Below, piece after piece: positions 26,125 through 36,351 of a stretch of 64,000 nucleotides of DNA. The notes beneath the pieces are model-generated. The model was not told the origin of the DNA, did no database searches, and saw only the letters and a list, made by a program, of their open reading frames with translations. Both the position numbers and the translations under genes were made by a program. The stretch is from Rhizobium oryzicola (GTDB lineage Bacteria > Pseudomonadota > Alphaproteobacteria > Rhizobiales > Rhizobiaceae): the NCBI RefSeq assembly GCF_030504645.1, contig NZ_JAUKWQ010000005.1:248001-312000 (forward strand), read 5' to 3'. Position 1 is the stretch's first letter. Each line of letters starts with the position of its first letter.

Positions 26125-26946
26125 ATGGCCGTGCTGACAGTCACCACTGAGACAGATGCACCCTCCCGCTTGCCTTATCCATGGCGCAGCCGCGCCGTGG
26201 GTCTGGCGGTCGCGCTCGTATTACCGGCAGCGCTGCTTATCCTGTGGTGGGCAGCCTCGGATCGTGGTTGGCTGGCCGCGCAGATCCTGCCGCATCCGCT
26301 GGATGTCTATCAGACGCTGCGGGACATGGTGGCAAGCGGGGAACTCCTTTACCACACCGCTATCAGCCTCCGGCGCGTGCTGATCGGCTTTGCCATCGGA
26401 GCCGGTTTTGGCCTGGCTCTCGGCATTGCGATGGGCCTGTCGGAAACGGTCGAGGACTACGTGAAGCCGCTGTTCCTGGCCTTCGCTCAGATCCCGACGC
26501 TCGGCTGGATCCCGCTATTAATGCTGCTGGTCGGTATTGGTGAAACTCTGAAGATCATCATCATCACCAAAGGCGCGCTGGTGCCGATGACGCTGAACAC
26601 CTTCGCCGGCATTCGCAATGTGTCTCCCCGTTATCTGGAGGTCGCGCGCGCACTTCGCTTCAGCCGCTGGCAGACATTGCGGTTGGTGATCATCCCCGCC
26701 TCCATTCCCTTCGTCTTTACCGGCATCCGCTACGGCCTGACCCATGCCTGGACGTCTCTGGTGGGCGTGGAACTCCTCGCCTCCTCCGAAGGGCTTGGCT
26801 ACCTGCTGGTCTGGGGCCGGCAGATGTTCTGGCTGGATACGGTCATCATCGCCATGCTGGCGATCGGCATTGTCGGCTTCGTCATGGATAGCGGACTGAA
26901 CCGCACCGAACGGCTGATCCAGCGCTGGAAACGGAACGAGATCTGA
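26125..26946 (+). CDS. ssuC: Sulfonate-type ABC transporter permease 1
   Basis: 273 residues with about six membrane segments. The SsuC-type ATPase contact loop is LEVARALRFSRWQTLRLVIIPASIPFVFTGIRYGLTHAWTSLVGVELL. The neighbouring permease at 26949 is only distantly similar, so the membrane part is probably a heterodimer rather than the usual SsuC homodimer. The start at 26125 follows GAGAGGGAGAAGGCC. Confidence 0.87.
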   Translation: MAVLTVTTETDAPSRLPYPWRSRAVGLAVALVLPAALLILWWAASDRGWLAAQILPHPLDVYQTLRDMVASGELLYHTAISLRRVLIGFAIGAGFGLALGIAMGLSETVEDYVKPLFLAFAQIPTLGWIPLLMLLVGIGETLKIIIITKGALVPMTLNTFAGIRNVSPRYLEVARALRFSRWQTLRLVIIPASIPFVFTGIRYGLTHAWTSLVGVELLASSEGLGYLLVWGRQMFWLDTVIIAMLAIGIVGFVMDSGLNRTERLIQRWKRNEI

Positions 26947-26948
26947 CC

Positions 26949-27728
26949 ATGGCCAGCAAGACACCCACGTCCGTTCGCATTCGCCGGGGCATCACGCTGC
27001 CCATCCTGTTGCTCGTTCTCTGGGAGGTTTCCAGCCGCACGGGGCTGGTCGATCCGCGCTTCCTCCCCTCGCTGGAAAGTGTTGCGATCACAGCCAAGCG
27101 CGAATTGCTGGGCAATGATCTGATCTTCGATCTGCTCTCCAGCCTTGCGCGCAATCTGGGCGGCTTTCTTGTCGGGGCCGTATTGGGAATTGCCTTTGCC
27201 ACCGTGCTTGCACTCTCACCGCTCGCCGGACGGCTGGTGATGCCGACCTTTAACGGCGTGAAGCAGATTTCGCTGCTCGCCTGGATACCGCTGATCTCCG
27301 TCTGGTTCGGCTTCGGCGAACAGGCCAAGATCGTCTTCGTGGCGCTCGCCTGCTTCATCCCGGTCGTGCTCAACACTTATGATGGCATGCGCGATGCGCC
27401 GAAGGACCTGCTGGAAGTGGGGCATGCCCTCCGGTTCAATGCGCGTCAGCGGTTTCTGCGCATCTATCTTCCCTCCGCCATGCCCGCCATTGCGACCGGT
27501 ATTCACCTCGGCCTGATCTATTCCTGGCTGGCGACGGTCGGCGCCGAATACTTTCTCGCGGTGGGTCCGGGCATTGGTGGGCTGGTCATCGCCGGTCGCG
27601 AACGCTTCGACATGGCGATGGTCATGGTCGGCGTCATCATCCTCGGCCTTGTGGGCTTCACGCTCAACCGCCTCGCGGCAACGCTTGAAAACCATCTCCT
27701 GCGCTGGCGTCCGCCGCGCACAGCATAA
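26949..27728 (+). CDS. Sulfonate-type ABC transporter permease 2
   Basis: 259 residues. Same family as permease 1 but divergent. The coupling loop is LLEVGHALRFNARQRFLRIYLPSAMPAIATGIHLGLIYSWLATVGAEYFL. It starts two bases after permease 1 and ends 40 bases before the SsuD-like gene. Confidence 0.87.
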   Translation: MASKTPTSVRIRRGITLPILLLVLWEVSSRTGLVDPRFLPSLESVAITAKRELLGNDLIFDLLSSLARNLGGFLVGAVLGIAFATVLALSPLAGRLVMPTFNGVKQISLLAWIPLISVWFGFGEQAKIVFVALACFIPVVLNTYDGMRDAPKDLLEVGHALRFNARQRFLRIYLPSAMPAIATGIHLGLIYSWLATVGAEYFLAVGPGIGGLVIAGRERFDMAMVMVGVIILGLVGFTLNRLAATLENHLLRWRPPRTA

Positions 27729-27768
27729 CCCCATTTCGTCCTTCCCCTCCTTTGATGCAGGCATCAGC

Positions 27769-28857
27769 ATGAGCAGCAAGACCCAATTCCTCTGGTACAT
27801 CCCGAACGACGTAAAGGCAGGCCATCGCGGCGACACCGCGGCCGAAGGCCACAACAGCCTTGATGCCTTGACCGCGCACGCGACCGCGCTGGAAGACAAT
27901 GGCTGGACCGGCGCACTGATCGGCACGGGCTGGGGCCGGCCGGACACCTTCACCGTGGCGACCTCAATTGCCGCCCGCACCAAAACATTCCAGCCGCTGA
28001 TCGCCATCCGTCCCGGCTACTGGAAGCCCGCCAATTTTGCCTCGGCGGCCGCGACGCTCGACCACCTCAGCAACCAGCGCATCCGGGTGAATATCGTCTC
28101 CGGCAAGGATGACCTTGCGGCCTATGGCAACGAAGAAGGCGACAGCACCCATCGCTATGCCCGGACCAAGGAATTCATGCGGCTCGTCCGCCGGCTCTGG
28201 ACCGATGAAGCCGTGACCTTTGAAGGCGAGCATTTCAAGGTGAAGAATTCGACCGTCCAGCCCAGGATCAAGGCAACGCCGGAGCGGCCGCACCCGAAGC
28301 TTTATTTCGGCGGTGCGTCGGAGGCGGCGGAACAGGTCTCTGCCACGGAAGCGGATGTGCAGCTCTTCTGGGGCGAACCGCTGGAGGGCGTGAACGAGCG
28401 CATCGCGCGGCTGAAGACACTGAGCAAGACACTCGATCGCGATCTTCCGCCGCTGGAGTTCGGTCTTCGGATCACCACGCTGGTGCGTGACACCACGGAA
28501 GAAGCCTGGCGGGATGCCGAGGCCAAGGTGGCCGAAATGGCCAGGACCGGCGGCGGCAACTGGCACGATCACAAGCGCGAAGTTGCCGTGGGGCAAAAGC
28601 GGCTGTTCGATCTGCAGGCCAAGGGCGATGTGCTGGATGACAACCTCTACACGGCCCCAGGCAAGTTTGGTGGCGGCGGTGCAGGAACCACTTGGCTGGT
28701 CGGCTCGGCAGAGGATGTTGCCCGTTCGCTTAACAAGTATCGGGAGCTGGGTATCACGCACTTCGTGCTCTCAGACACGCCCTATCTCCAGGAAATCAAG
28801 CGGCAGGGAAGCAAGCTTCTGCCCTTGCTGAAGGCGCCTGCTTTGCAACCCGCATAA
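27769..28857 (+). CDS. ssuD: Alkanesulfonate monooxygenase, SsuD-like
   Basis: 362 residues from the ATG at 27769; the frame upstream of it overlaps the permease and has no family match. SsuD-type features: MSSKTQFLWYIPNDV, ATLDHLSNQRIRVNIVSGKD, HPKLYFGGASEAAEQV, FWGEPLEGVNERI, GLRITTLVRDTTEEAW and GGGGAGTTWLVGSAEDVA. It takes FMNH2 and oxygen to release sulfite and an aldehyde from sulfonates. Its place at the end of the sulfonate transporter operon supports the role. A dedicated SsuE-type flavin reductase is not next to it. Confidence 0.85.
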   Translation: MSSKTQFLWYIPNDVKAGHRGDTAAEGHNSLDALTAHATALEDNGWTGALIGTGWGRPDTFTVATSIAARTKTFQPLIAIRPGYWKPANFASAAATLDHLSNQRIRVNIVSGKDDLAAYGNEEGDSTHRYARTKEFMRLVRRLWTDEAVTFEGEHFKVKNSTVQPRIKATPERPHPKLYFGGASEAAEQVSATEADVQLFWGEPLEGVNERIARLKTLSKTLDRDLPPLEFGLRITTLVRDTTEEAWRDAEAKVAEMARTGGGNWHDHKREVAVGQKRLFDLQAKGDVLDDNLYTAPGKFGGGGAGTTWLVGSAEDVARSLNKYRELGITHFVLSDTPYLQEIKRQGSKLLPLLKAPALQPA

Positions 28858-29057
28858 TTTCACGCATCAATGACCCGAGCATGCCCTTCAATAGAGGATG
28901 TTATCGGAGGGATCTGAACCCTCAAGCGTGTAGAAATTTATCGCTCACCCATAGGATGAGAGAGCGGTTATTTTCCAATATTCGCTCCGGTTGAGAAATT
29001 CTGGTGCTCGTTGGAAGCGCTCGCATGACATAGGTTCGCGCGCATCACAGGAGCTCC

Positions 29058-29897
29058 ATGATGTTTGCCAACCGCTTCACCAAAACAGTCTTCGGACTTG
29101 CCCTTTCTCTATCTGCGCTGGTCGCCACCCAGGCTTCGGCCGATGCGACGCTGGACCGCATCAAAGGGCGCGGCAAACTGACAGTCGGCGTCATCCTGTC
29201 CGGCGCACCCTTCGGCTATATCGACCCGAAGAGCCAGGAGCAGAAGGGGCTGAACGTCGATCTCGCGCAGGCTCTTGCGGACTCTCTCGGGGTGAAGCTG
29301 GAGACAGTCACAGTGACACCGCCCAACCGCGTGCAGTTTCTGCAGCAGGGCAAGGTGGATATCCTGATTGCCAACATGCAGTACACGGAAGACCGCGCCA
29401 AGGTGCTGGACTTTGTTCCGACGCCCTACGACCGCAGCGGCGGTGCCGCCGTCGTGCGCAAGGACAGCGGGTTGAAGGACTGGGCCGACCTCAAGGGCAA
29501 GCCGGTCTGCATTTCGCAAGGCTCCAACTATGCCCAGCCATTGATCGAGGAATACGGCGCGACGATCAAGGCGCTGCCGAGCCAGCCGGAATCTCTGCTC
29601 GCCCTGCAGGGCGGCAATTGCGTGGCGGCCGTGCATGTTGGCGCGACCGTCGGCCTGCTGCTTCAGGATCGCCCCGAGGACTGGAAGGATTACGCCATTC
29701 CCTTCCCGACCGAACTGATCCCCTCCGATTCCGTGATCTGGCTGCGCAAGGGCGAGAAGGATACCCAGGCTGCGCTTGATGCGAGCGTGAAGAAGCTTCA
29801 TGCTTCCGGCAAGCTGCTGGAATTCGCCAAGGCCAACCGCCTGACCAACACTGATTTCCTGCAAGCGCAGCAAAAGGCACTTTCCGCCGCAAAGTAA
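29058..29897 (+). CDS. Polar amino-acid-type ABC transporter substrate-binding protein
   Basis: 279 residues (start at 29058; the ATG at 29061 is also possible) with a Sec signal ending near ASADATLD. Family 3 binding-protein motifs are GKLTVGVILSGAPFGYIDPKSQEQKGLNVDLAQALADSLG and VDILIANMQYTEDRAKVLDFVPTPYD. It heads an operon of two permeases, an ATPase, a MmgE/PrpD protein and a DszA-like monooxygenase. The substrate may be a sulfur-containing amino acid or similar zwitterion, inferred from context. Confidence 0.88.
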   Translation: MMFANRFTKTVFGLALSLSALVATQASADATLDRIKGRGKLTVGVILSGAPFGYIDPKSQEQKGLNVDLAQALADSLGVKLETVTVTPPNRVQFLQQGKVDILIANMQYTEDRAKVLDFVPTPYDRSGGAAVVRKDSGLKDWADLKGKPVCISQGSNYAQPLIEEYGATIKALPSQPESLLALQGGNCVAAVHVGATVGLLLQDRPEDWKDYAIPFPTELIPSDSVIWLRKGEKDTQAALDASVKKLHASGKLLEFAKANRLTNTDFLQAQQKALSAAK

Positions 29898-29917
29898 GCG
29901 GCGAAGGGTAACTCAAC

Positions 29918-30664
29918 ATGCAGAATGGCACGCTGACCGAGCTGTTCGTCCGCTGGACGGGCAAGCTCGGCCTGAACTACGAGTTCCTGGCTACCGGCTA
30001 TGAGGCGCAGATCTGGCGTGACGGCTTTGTCACGACCATCTATCTGGTGCTGCTGCTGATCCCGGTCAGCCTGCTGTTCGGCGTGTTGTTTGCCGCCTGC
30101 CTCACCTCAGGCAAGCCCTGGCTATTGGCACCTGTCCGGGCGTTCGTGGAAATCACCCGCAACACGCCGACACTGGTGCAATTGATGTTCAGCTTTCTCG
30201 CACTGAACACCTTCGTCTCCAACCTGTTGGGCGGGGCACAGCACAATCCGCTCACCCCCTTCTTCTGGGTGGTGGCCGTGGTCGGGCTGCATGTGGCAGC
30301 CCTGCATGCCGAAGCGCTGCGGGCAGGTATCGAGGCTGTGCCGGCCTCGCTGGTGGAGGCGGCGCGCGGCATCGGCTTCAGCCGCCTGGAAATCCTGCGT
30401 TATGTCGAAGTGCCGCTGGCCTTCCGCACGTCATTGCCCGCCATCGTCAACAACCTGATCAACCTGGTGAAGCTGACGACCGTGGGCAATGCCATCGCGG
30501 TTAGCGAAATCACCTACGCCTCCATCATGGTCTGGACGCAACGGGATAATGTCGTCGAACTGATGCTCGTCATCCTCGCCTTCTTCAGCCTGTTGAACTT
30601 CATCGTCGCCCGTATCGGCAAATGGGTTGAACGCAGGCTTGCCGTGCCGGGGTATGGGATATGA
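29918..30664 (+). CDS. Polar amino-acid-type ABC transporter permease 1
   Basis: 248 residues, HisM/GlnP type. ITRNTPTLVQLMFSFLAL and the coupling loop EAARGIGFSRLEILRYVEVPLAFRTSLPAIVNNLINLVKLT are diagnostic. It overlaps the next permease by ATGA. Confidence 0.9.
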   Translation: MQNGTLTELFVRWTGKLGLNYEFLATGYEAQIWRDGFVTTIYLVLLLIPVSLLFGVLFAACLTSGKPWLLAPVRAFVEITRNTPTLVQLMFSFLALNTFVSNLLGGAQHNPLTPFFWVVAVVGLHVAALHAEALRAGIEAVPASLVEAARGIGFSRLEILRYVEVPLAFRTSLPAIVNNLINLVKLTTVGNAIAVSEITYASIMVWTQRDNVVELMLVILAFFSLLNFIVARIGKWVERRLAVPGYGI

Positions 30665-31440
30665 CGGTGGTGACAGCACAACGCCCCGCGGGACGGCGCG
30701 TACTCCGCAATATCGGCCTCGTGGCCTTGCCGGCGGCGATCCTTGCCTGGTGCCTCACCGATCTATCGCTTGGCCGCGAACTGATGCAGTGGCTGCCCTA
30801 CCTCGCCTCCGGCTTTGCGATGAATATCCTGATCAGCCTTTGCGCCATGGTACTCGGAACAGCAGTCGGCTGCGCGCTCGGCATTCTGCAGCTCGTCCCC
30901 TATCGGCTGGTGCGTGCACCGATCGTGAGCTATGTGCAGATCTTCCGCAACGCTCCGCATCTCGTGTTGATATTTGCGACGACCTATATCTTTCCCTTCG
31001 AGATCGTGATCTTCGGCAATTACATCGCCTTTCCCGATTGGGTGAAGGCGGTGATCGGCCTTGCCATTCCGGCCAGCGCCTATGTGGCGGAAATTACCCG
31101 CGGCGCCATCCAGTCGATCCCGACCGCCCAGTGGGAAGCTGCCACGGGGCTCGGCTTTTCACGCGTGCAGGCACTCCGCTGGATCATTCTGCCGCAATGC
31201 CTGCGACGTTCCCTGCCGCCGTGGATGAATGTGCTGGCCTCCATCACCATGGGCACCTCGCTTGCCTCACTGGTCGGCGTGCACGAGCTTCTACATGCGG
31301 CAACCGATGCCAGCACCGCCGTGCGGCGGCTGGATTTTACCGTGATTGCCTATGTGGTCGTGATGGCCGCCTTTTTCGCACTCTGCTATCCCATCGGTCG
31401 CCTGACCCGGCGGCTGGAACGCCGCTTCCTGCCCGGCTGA
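30661..31440 (+). CDS. Polar amino-acid-type ABC transporter permease 2
   Basis: 259 residues, same family as permease 1: FRNAPHLVLIFATTY, EITRGAIQSIPTAQWEAATGLGFSRVQALRWIILPQCLRRSLPPWMN. It is translationally coupled to the preceding gene and ends 13 bases before the ATPase. Confidence 0.9.
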   Translation: MTVVTAQRPAGRRVLRNIGLVALPAAILAWCLTDLSLGRELMQWLPYLASGFAMNILISLCAMVLGTAVGCALGILQLVPYRLVRAPIVSYVQIFRNAPHLVLIFATTYIFPFEIVIFGNYIAFPDWVKAVIGLAIPASAYVAEITRGAIQSIPTAQWEAATGLGFSRVQALRWIILPQCLRRSLPPWMNVLASITMGTSLASLVGVHELLHAATDASTAVRRLDFTVIAYVVVMAAFFALCYPIGRLTRRLERRFLPG

Positions 31441-31453
31441 GGACACCTGCCCC

Positions 31454-32242
<789 letters not shown>

Positions 32243-32251
32243 GAGACAGCC

Positions 32252-33601
32252 ATGACTCATCCTTCAGCCCCGCTGACCCATGCTTTCGCGCAGGCCATCA
32301 CGCAAGCCAGACCCGGCGATGATGCGACGGCCATGGCGATCGCTCGCAACGCCATCATCGATTTCCTTGCCTGTGCCATTCCCGGCGCAAAGGATCGGAC
32401 GACGGGGCTTCTGGCAGAGGCCGTGGGTGCAAGAGCAAACGGTGATGCCATCCTGATCGGCAGCGAAGGCCGTACCGATCCTCTCGCAGCTGCCATCGTC
32501 AATGGCTATGCAGGCCATGTGCTTGACTATGACGATGTGCATTCCAGCGTGCGTGGGCACCCCACCACCGTCATCATCCCCGCCCTGCTGGCGCTTGCCG
32601 CTGAACGGGTGTTCTCCGCCGAAGCCTTCCTGCACGGTTATGTCGTCGGCCTGGAAGCCATGGCGCGGCTTGGCCTGTCGCTCGGCGTCAGGCATTATGA
32701 AAACGGCTTTCATGCCACGGCGACCCTTGGGCCGATCGGTGCCGCAGCGGCCATTTGCCATGTGACAGGGGCATCGGTGGAGGAAACGGCTGTCGCGCTC
32801 GGCCTTGCAGCAACCCAATCGGCAGGCCTCAGGCTGCAGTTCGGTTTCGACGCAAAACCCTATCACGCCGGAATGGCGGCACGTTCCGGGCTGCTGGCAG
32901 CTCGGCTGGCCGCAGCAGGATTCGGCGGCGCCCCGGATTTCCTCGACAATCCCGTCGGCTTCCATTCCGCCTATGCCTTCGGTGCGGGACGTCCCGAGGC
33001 GGCTATTGAGAATTTCGGACAGCCCTGGCAGATCGTCTCTCCTGGCCTGACGCTGAAGGCCTATCCCTGCTGCACGGCAAGCCATCCCGTGGCTTCGCTG
33101 GGCATAGACCTCCATCGCGAAGGCCTTAATCCGGCAGCAATCGAGGGCATCACCTTCACCTACCCACCCGGTGCAGACGCAGCACTGGTGGTCACCAATC
33201 CCACCAACGGGATCGAGGCACGCTTCAGCCCGGAATATGTGTTTGCCGCTGCCTTGATCGATGGCGCGCTGAGGCTCGATCACTTTGACGAACGTCCGGT
33301 CGAAGAGCGCCTGATGGCGCTCGCCAGCCGCGCCAGCAGGCGGCATGACGAAACGGCGCCGCGCATGTCGAACGATCCGACGACCCGCTTCGTCGTTCTC
33401 GACATCGCCCTCAAGGACGGCAGCAAGCTCACTCGACGTTTTGACGGCTTGCCGGGTCTGACGGACCCCGCACAAAAATTCCAGGATGCCACGGCTGGAC
33501 AACCGGTCTTTGCAGACATCCCCCCGCTGGTTCGCAGCATGCACAGCGAAACAGACCTGCAAAGGCTCCTCGCCCTGTTGAACCAGACCTCCTCACAATA
33601 A
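32252..33601 (+). CDS. MmgE/PrpD-family protein
   Basis: 449 residues, usual length for MmgE/PrpD, whose known members include 2-methylcitrate dehydratase and cis-aconitate decarboxylase. ARNAIIDFLACAIPGAK, VNGYAGHVLDYDDVHSSVRGHPTTVIIPALLALAAE and KAYPCCTASHPVASLGID match the family. It starts nine bases after the transporter ATPase and is followed by a DszA-like monooxygenase in the same operon. A dehydratase, decarboxylase or C-heteroatom lyase on the imported compound is possible; the sequence does not say which. Confidence 0.85.
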   Translation: MTHPSAPLTHAFAQAITQARPGDDATAMAIARNAIIDFLACAIPGAKDRTTGLLAEAVGARANGDAILIGSEGRTDPLAAAIVNGYAGHVLDYDDVHSSVRGHPTTVIIPALLALAAERVFSAEAFLHGYVVGLEAMARLGLSLGVRHYENGFHATATLGPIGAAAAICHVTGASVEETAVALGLAATQSAGLRLQFGFDAKPYHAGMAARSGLLAARLAAAGFGGAPDFLDNPVGFHSAYAFGAGRPEAAIENFGQPWQIVSPGLTLKAYPCCTASHPVASLGIDLHREGLNPAAIEGITFTYPPGADAALVVTNPTNGIEARFSPEYVFAAALIDGALRLDHFDERPVEERLMALASRASRRHDETAPRMSNDPTTRFVVLDIALKDGSKLTRRFDGLPGLTDPAQKFQDATAGQPVFADIPPLVRSMHSETDLQRLLALLNQTSSQ

Positions 33602-33617
33602 TGACGAAAGACGTTCC

Positions 33618-34931
33618 ATGACCCGCAAACGCGAAATCCATCTCGGCCTCTTCCTGCAAGGGGCAGGTCACCATGTATCCGGCTGGCGCCACCCGCAGGC
33701 CGAGGCCGGAAGCGAGAACTTCGACCTGCTGCGCCGCGTTTCTCAGATCGCGGAAGCCGCCAAGTTCGACATCGTGTTTCTGGCGGATGGTCTGACGAGT
33801 GGTGCGGATGCACACCCGTCCACCATTGCCCGTTTCGAGCCGCTGACGCTTTTGGCATCGCTTGCCATGGTGACGGAAAAAATCGGTCTGGCGGCCACGG
33901 CCTCCACAACCTATGGCGAACCCTATCACACCGCGCGCGCATTTGCCTCCATCGACCACTTGAGCCATGGCCGTGCGGCCTGGAACATCGTCACCACATC
34001 CTACGCCCGCACCGCCAACAATTTTTCCAAGTCGCACCCGGAGCATGACGAACGCTACGCTGTGGCGGAAGAATTCGTGGATGTGGTGCGCGGGCTCTGG
34101 GACAGCTGGGATGACGACGCGATCATCAAGGACAAGCAGAGCGGCATTTACGCCGACCCCGAAAAGATGCACATCCTCGACCACAAAGGGAAATACTTCT
34201 CGGTCAAGGGTCCGCTTAACATTCCGCGGTCGCCGCAGGGCCACCCGATCCTGATCCAGGCAGGCTCATCCGGTCCCGGCCAGGATCTCGCGGCACGCAC
34301 GGCCGATATCGTTTTCACCGCGCAGCAGAGCCTTGAGGAAGCGCAGGCCTTCTACAAGAGCCTGAAGGACCGTGTCACCGGCTTTGGCCGCCACCCGGAT
34401 GACGTCGCCGTGATGCCGGGCTTCCTGCCTGTCATTGGCCGCACGGCGAAGGAAGCCGAGGAAAAGCTGGCGGAACTCGACCAATGGACCGACCTCAAAG
34501 CCGCCATGCCGCTCCTTGAAGAGCGGATTGGCCACAGCCTCAAGGATTATGACCCGGACGGCCCACTGCCGGATCTGCCGATTTCCGACCAGCTGCGCAG
34601 CCGCGCCGAGCTCCTGACGGCGCTTGCCCGCCGCGAGAACTTGACCATCCGGCAATTGGCGCTGCGCGTTGCCGCCGGTCGCGGCCACCATATCGTATTG
34701 GGTACGCCGGTAGAGATCGCCGACCGGATGCAGCAATGGTTCGAAACCCGCGCCGCCGACGGGTTCAACGTCATGCCACCCTTCTTCCCGCAAGGACTGG
34801 AAGATTTCACGACGCTCGTCGTGCCGATCCTGCAGGAGCGCGGCCTGTTCCGCCGGGATTACACGGGCTCGACACTGCGGGACCATCTGGGTCTTACCCG
34901 GCCGGCCCTGCCCCCTGTGTTTGAGCCGTAG
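33618..34931 (+). CDS. LLM-class flavin monooxygenase, NtaA/SnaA/DszA family
   Basis: 437 residues; third member of this family in the window. FLADGLTSGADAHPSTIARFEPLTLL, GLAATASTTYGEPYHTARAFASIDHLSHGRAAWNIVTTSY, KGPLNIPRSPQGHPILIQAGSSG and VPILQERGLFRRDYTGSTLRDHLGL are family segments. It closes the amino-acid-type transporter operon, 16 bases after the MmgE/PrpD gene. Confidence 0.87.
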   Translation: MTRKREIHLGLFLQGAGHHVSGWRHPQAEAGSENFDLLRRVSQIAEAAKFDIVFLADGLTSGADAHPSTIARFEPLTLLASLAMVTEKIGLAATASTTYGEPYHTARAFASIDHLSHGRAAWNIVTTSYARTANNFSKSHPEHDERYAVAEEFVDVVRGLWDSWDDDAIIKDKQSGIYADPEKMHILDHKGKYFSVKGPLNIPRSPQGHPILIQAGSSGPGQDLAARTADIVFTAQQSLEEAQAFYKSLKDRVTGFGRHPDDVAVMPGFLPVIGRTAKEAEEKLAELDQWTDLKAAMPLLEERIGHSLKDYDPDGPLPDLPISDQLRSRAELLTALARRENLTIRQLALRVAAGRGHHIVLGTPVEIADRMQQWFETRAADGFNVMPPFFPQGLEDFTTLVVPILQERGLFRRDYTGSTLRDHLGLTRPALPPVFEP

Positions 34932-35125
34932 ATTGTTTCCAGGAGACCGAATGTAGGTTGCTTCCGTGCGGCCTTAATATCGGCCGCGATGATGGAGAAA
35001 TCTGCAACTGTGCTTTGATCGGTCGCGGGATCAATAATATTGCGTGCACGGCAAAAATCGAAGCCCACCTTGGCCCTAGCCGGTAACCGGTTTCGTTGAC
35101 TAGCTATGAGCTTGAGGATGTTGTC
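34932..35125. other. Intergenic, no gene recognised
   Basis: A minus-strand frame extending from 35275 to 34859 crosses this stretch but overlaps the end of the preceding gene and has no recognisable domain. I see no RNA or clear repeat before the inverted repeat at 35126. Confidence 0.4.
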
Positions 35126-35188
35126 CATTCGGAGCGGATTTAGGGGACTGGAGTTCCACACCTCAGTTTTCCGAGGCCGCTCCGAATG
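35126..35188. repeat. Inverted repeat over the transposase remnant start
   Basis: CATTCGGAGCGG at 35126-35137 and its complement CCGCTCCGAATG at 35177-35188 are a perfect 12-bp inverted repeat. A second small stem CCTC...GAGG (35161-35176) lies between them. The transposase start codon (35186) is inside the right arm. Confidence 0.55.
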
Positions 35189-35486
35189 AACATACACAAC
35201 AATGACCGACTGACATCTTTGCGTCGAAAGGAAATAGCAGCCGCGGTTGTCGGCGGTGAGTTGACGAAGGTGCAAGCCACCGGCGTTTATGGCGTTTTGT
35301 GCAAAGTTGTGTTGCGCTGGGTCAAGTATTCAGAGGCGGCAGACAGGCTGCGCAACGGAAAGGCAGAACGCTTCATTCAGAAAGCTCTGTCCGAATGGGA
35401 TGCCCGCGCATACCCTTCCTTCCGAAGGCCGAAAATTATACCTGCCGGAGGGAACCAACAACCTTTTGAGGCTCCACAACTAGCAG
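35186..35486 (+). pseudogene. IS481-family transposase remnant with internal deletion
   Basis: The first about 55 residues (MNIHNNDRLTSLRRKEIAAA ... VYGVLCKVVLRWVKYSEAADRLR) match the helix-turn-helix N-terminus of IS481-type transposases. The next residues NGKAERFIQKALSEWDARAYP match the extreme C-terminal part, so the DDE core between them is deleted. The classical C-terminal ending NNLLRLHN followed by TAG is still present at about 35457-35483, in another frame. The element is dead and marks a past insertion at the right end of the sulfur island. Confidence 0.7.
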
Positions 35487-35715
35487 CCCGATGTGTCCGC
35501 GACGCACCTGCTAAACCAAAATAGGAGGCCGCGCGATCAGACGCAGGCCCTTTTGAGACTAATTAAATGCTACGCCTCTCGTACAGTCGTAATACGCAGG
35601 GTCGCCAGGTTGTCTTCAAGAACCAAATTTATAGATCGTACCAATCAATTTGTTGGCGATAAAGCTTAGAAGCTAATCGAATTTGCCCGAAAACATGGTC
35701 TTCTAAGGGATTTAA

Positions 35716-35792
<77 letters not shown>

Positions 35793-35871
35793 TTCCAATG
35801 AGGTTGCGCATACAACGTTCAGAAACGTATCGCAACTGCAAAATCGCTTTAATCTGTTTTCTCACAGAAGC

Positions 35872-36348
35872 TTATTTCAGATTGCCTATCTGATGGCTGA
35901 GAACATGATCGCCGATAGCGATGCCGCGCCTTGCCGCCTCGCCCCCGCTTAGTTCCAGCACATAGGCCACCTTGCCATTAGACGAAATGATATCGTCCGA
36001 TTCCGGTTTGGCATTGGCGTGAATATGGCTGATCACGCCATTGGCGTTGATGAACAGCATGTCGAGCGGGATCAGCGTGTTGCGCATCCACATCGACACG
36101 TCGCGCGACCCACCAAAATCAAAAAGCATGCCCTGATCCGCACCGAGCGCTGTGCGTTTCATCAACCCAAGTTCCCGCTGCTCGTCATTCAGCGCCAACT
36201 CCACGTCGAATTGATGCTTCACGCCAGCAGTCGTGACAATGGAAAGCGGCTCTTTCGCAAAACGAACTTCTGCGGATGCAGGTAACTGCATCCAGACAAG
36301 CGCCGCGAAAAGCATGAAAGTCTTAATAATCGCGACGATGATGCGCAT
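35872..36348 (-). CDS. DUF192-family secreted protein
   Basis: 158 residues with a Sec signal peptide (MRIIVAIIKTFMLFAALVWM, then QLPASAEV). DUF192 features are ELALNDEQRELGLMKRT, GMLFDFGGSRDVSMWMRNTLIPLDMLFI and VLELSGGEAARRGIAIGD. The family is widespread and of unknown function. It starts three bases after the stop of the cold-shock gene, so the two are co-transcribed. Confidence 0.87.
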   Translation of the reverse strand: MRIIVAIIKTFMLFAALVWMQLPASAEVRFAKEPLSIVTTAGVKHQFDVELALNDEQRELGLMKRTALGADQGMLFDFGGSRDVSMWMRNTLIPLDMLFINANGVISHIHANAKPESDDIISSNGKVAYVLELSGGEAARRGIAIGDHVLSHQIGNLK

Positions 36349-36351
36349 GTC

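Noticed and set aside
34859..35275. 138-codon minus-strand open frame between the monooxygenase and the transposase remnant
   Set aside because: It overlaps both neighbours, has no recognisable domain and no ribosome site.
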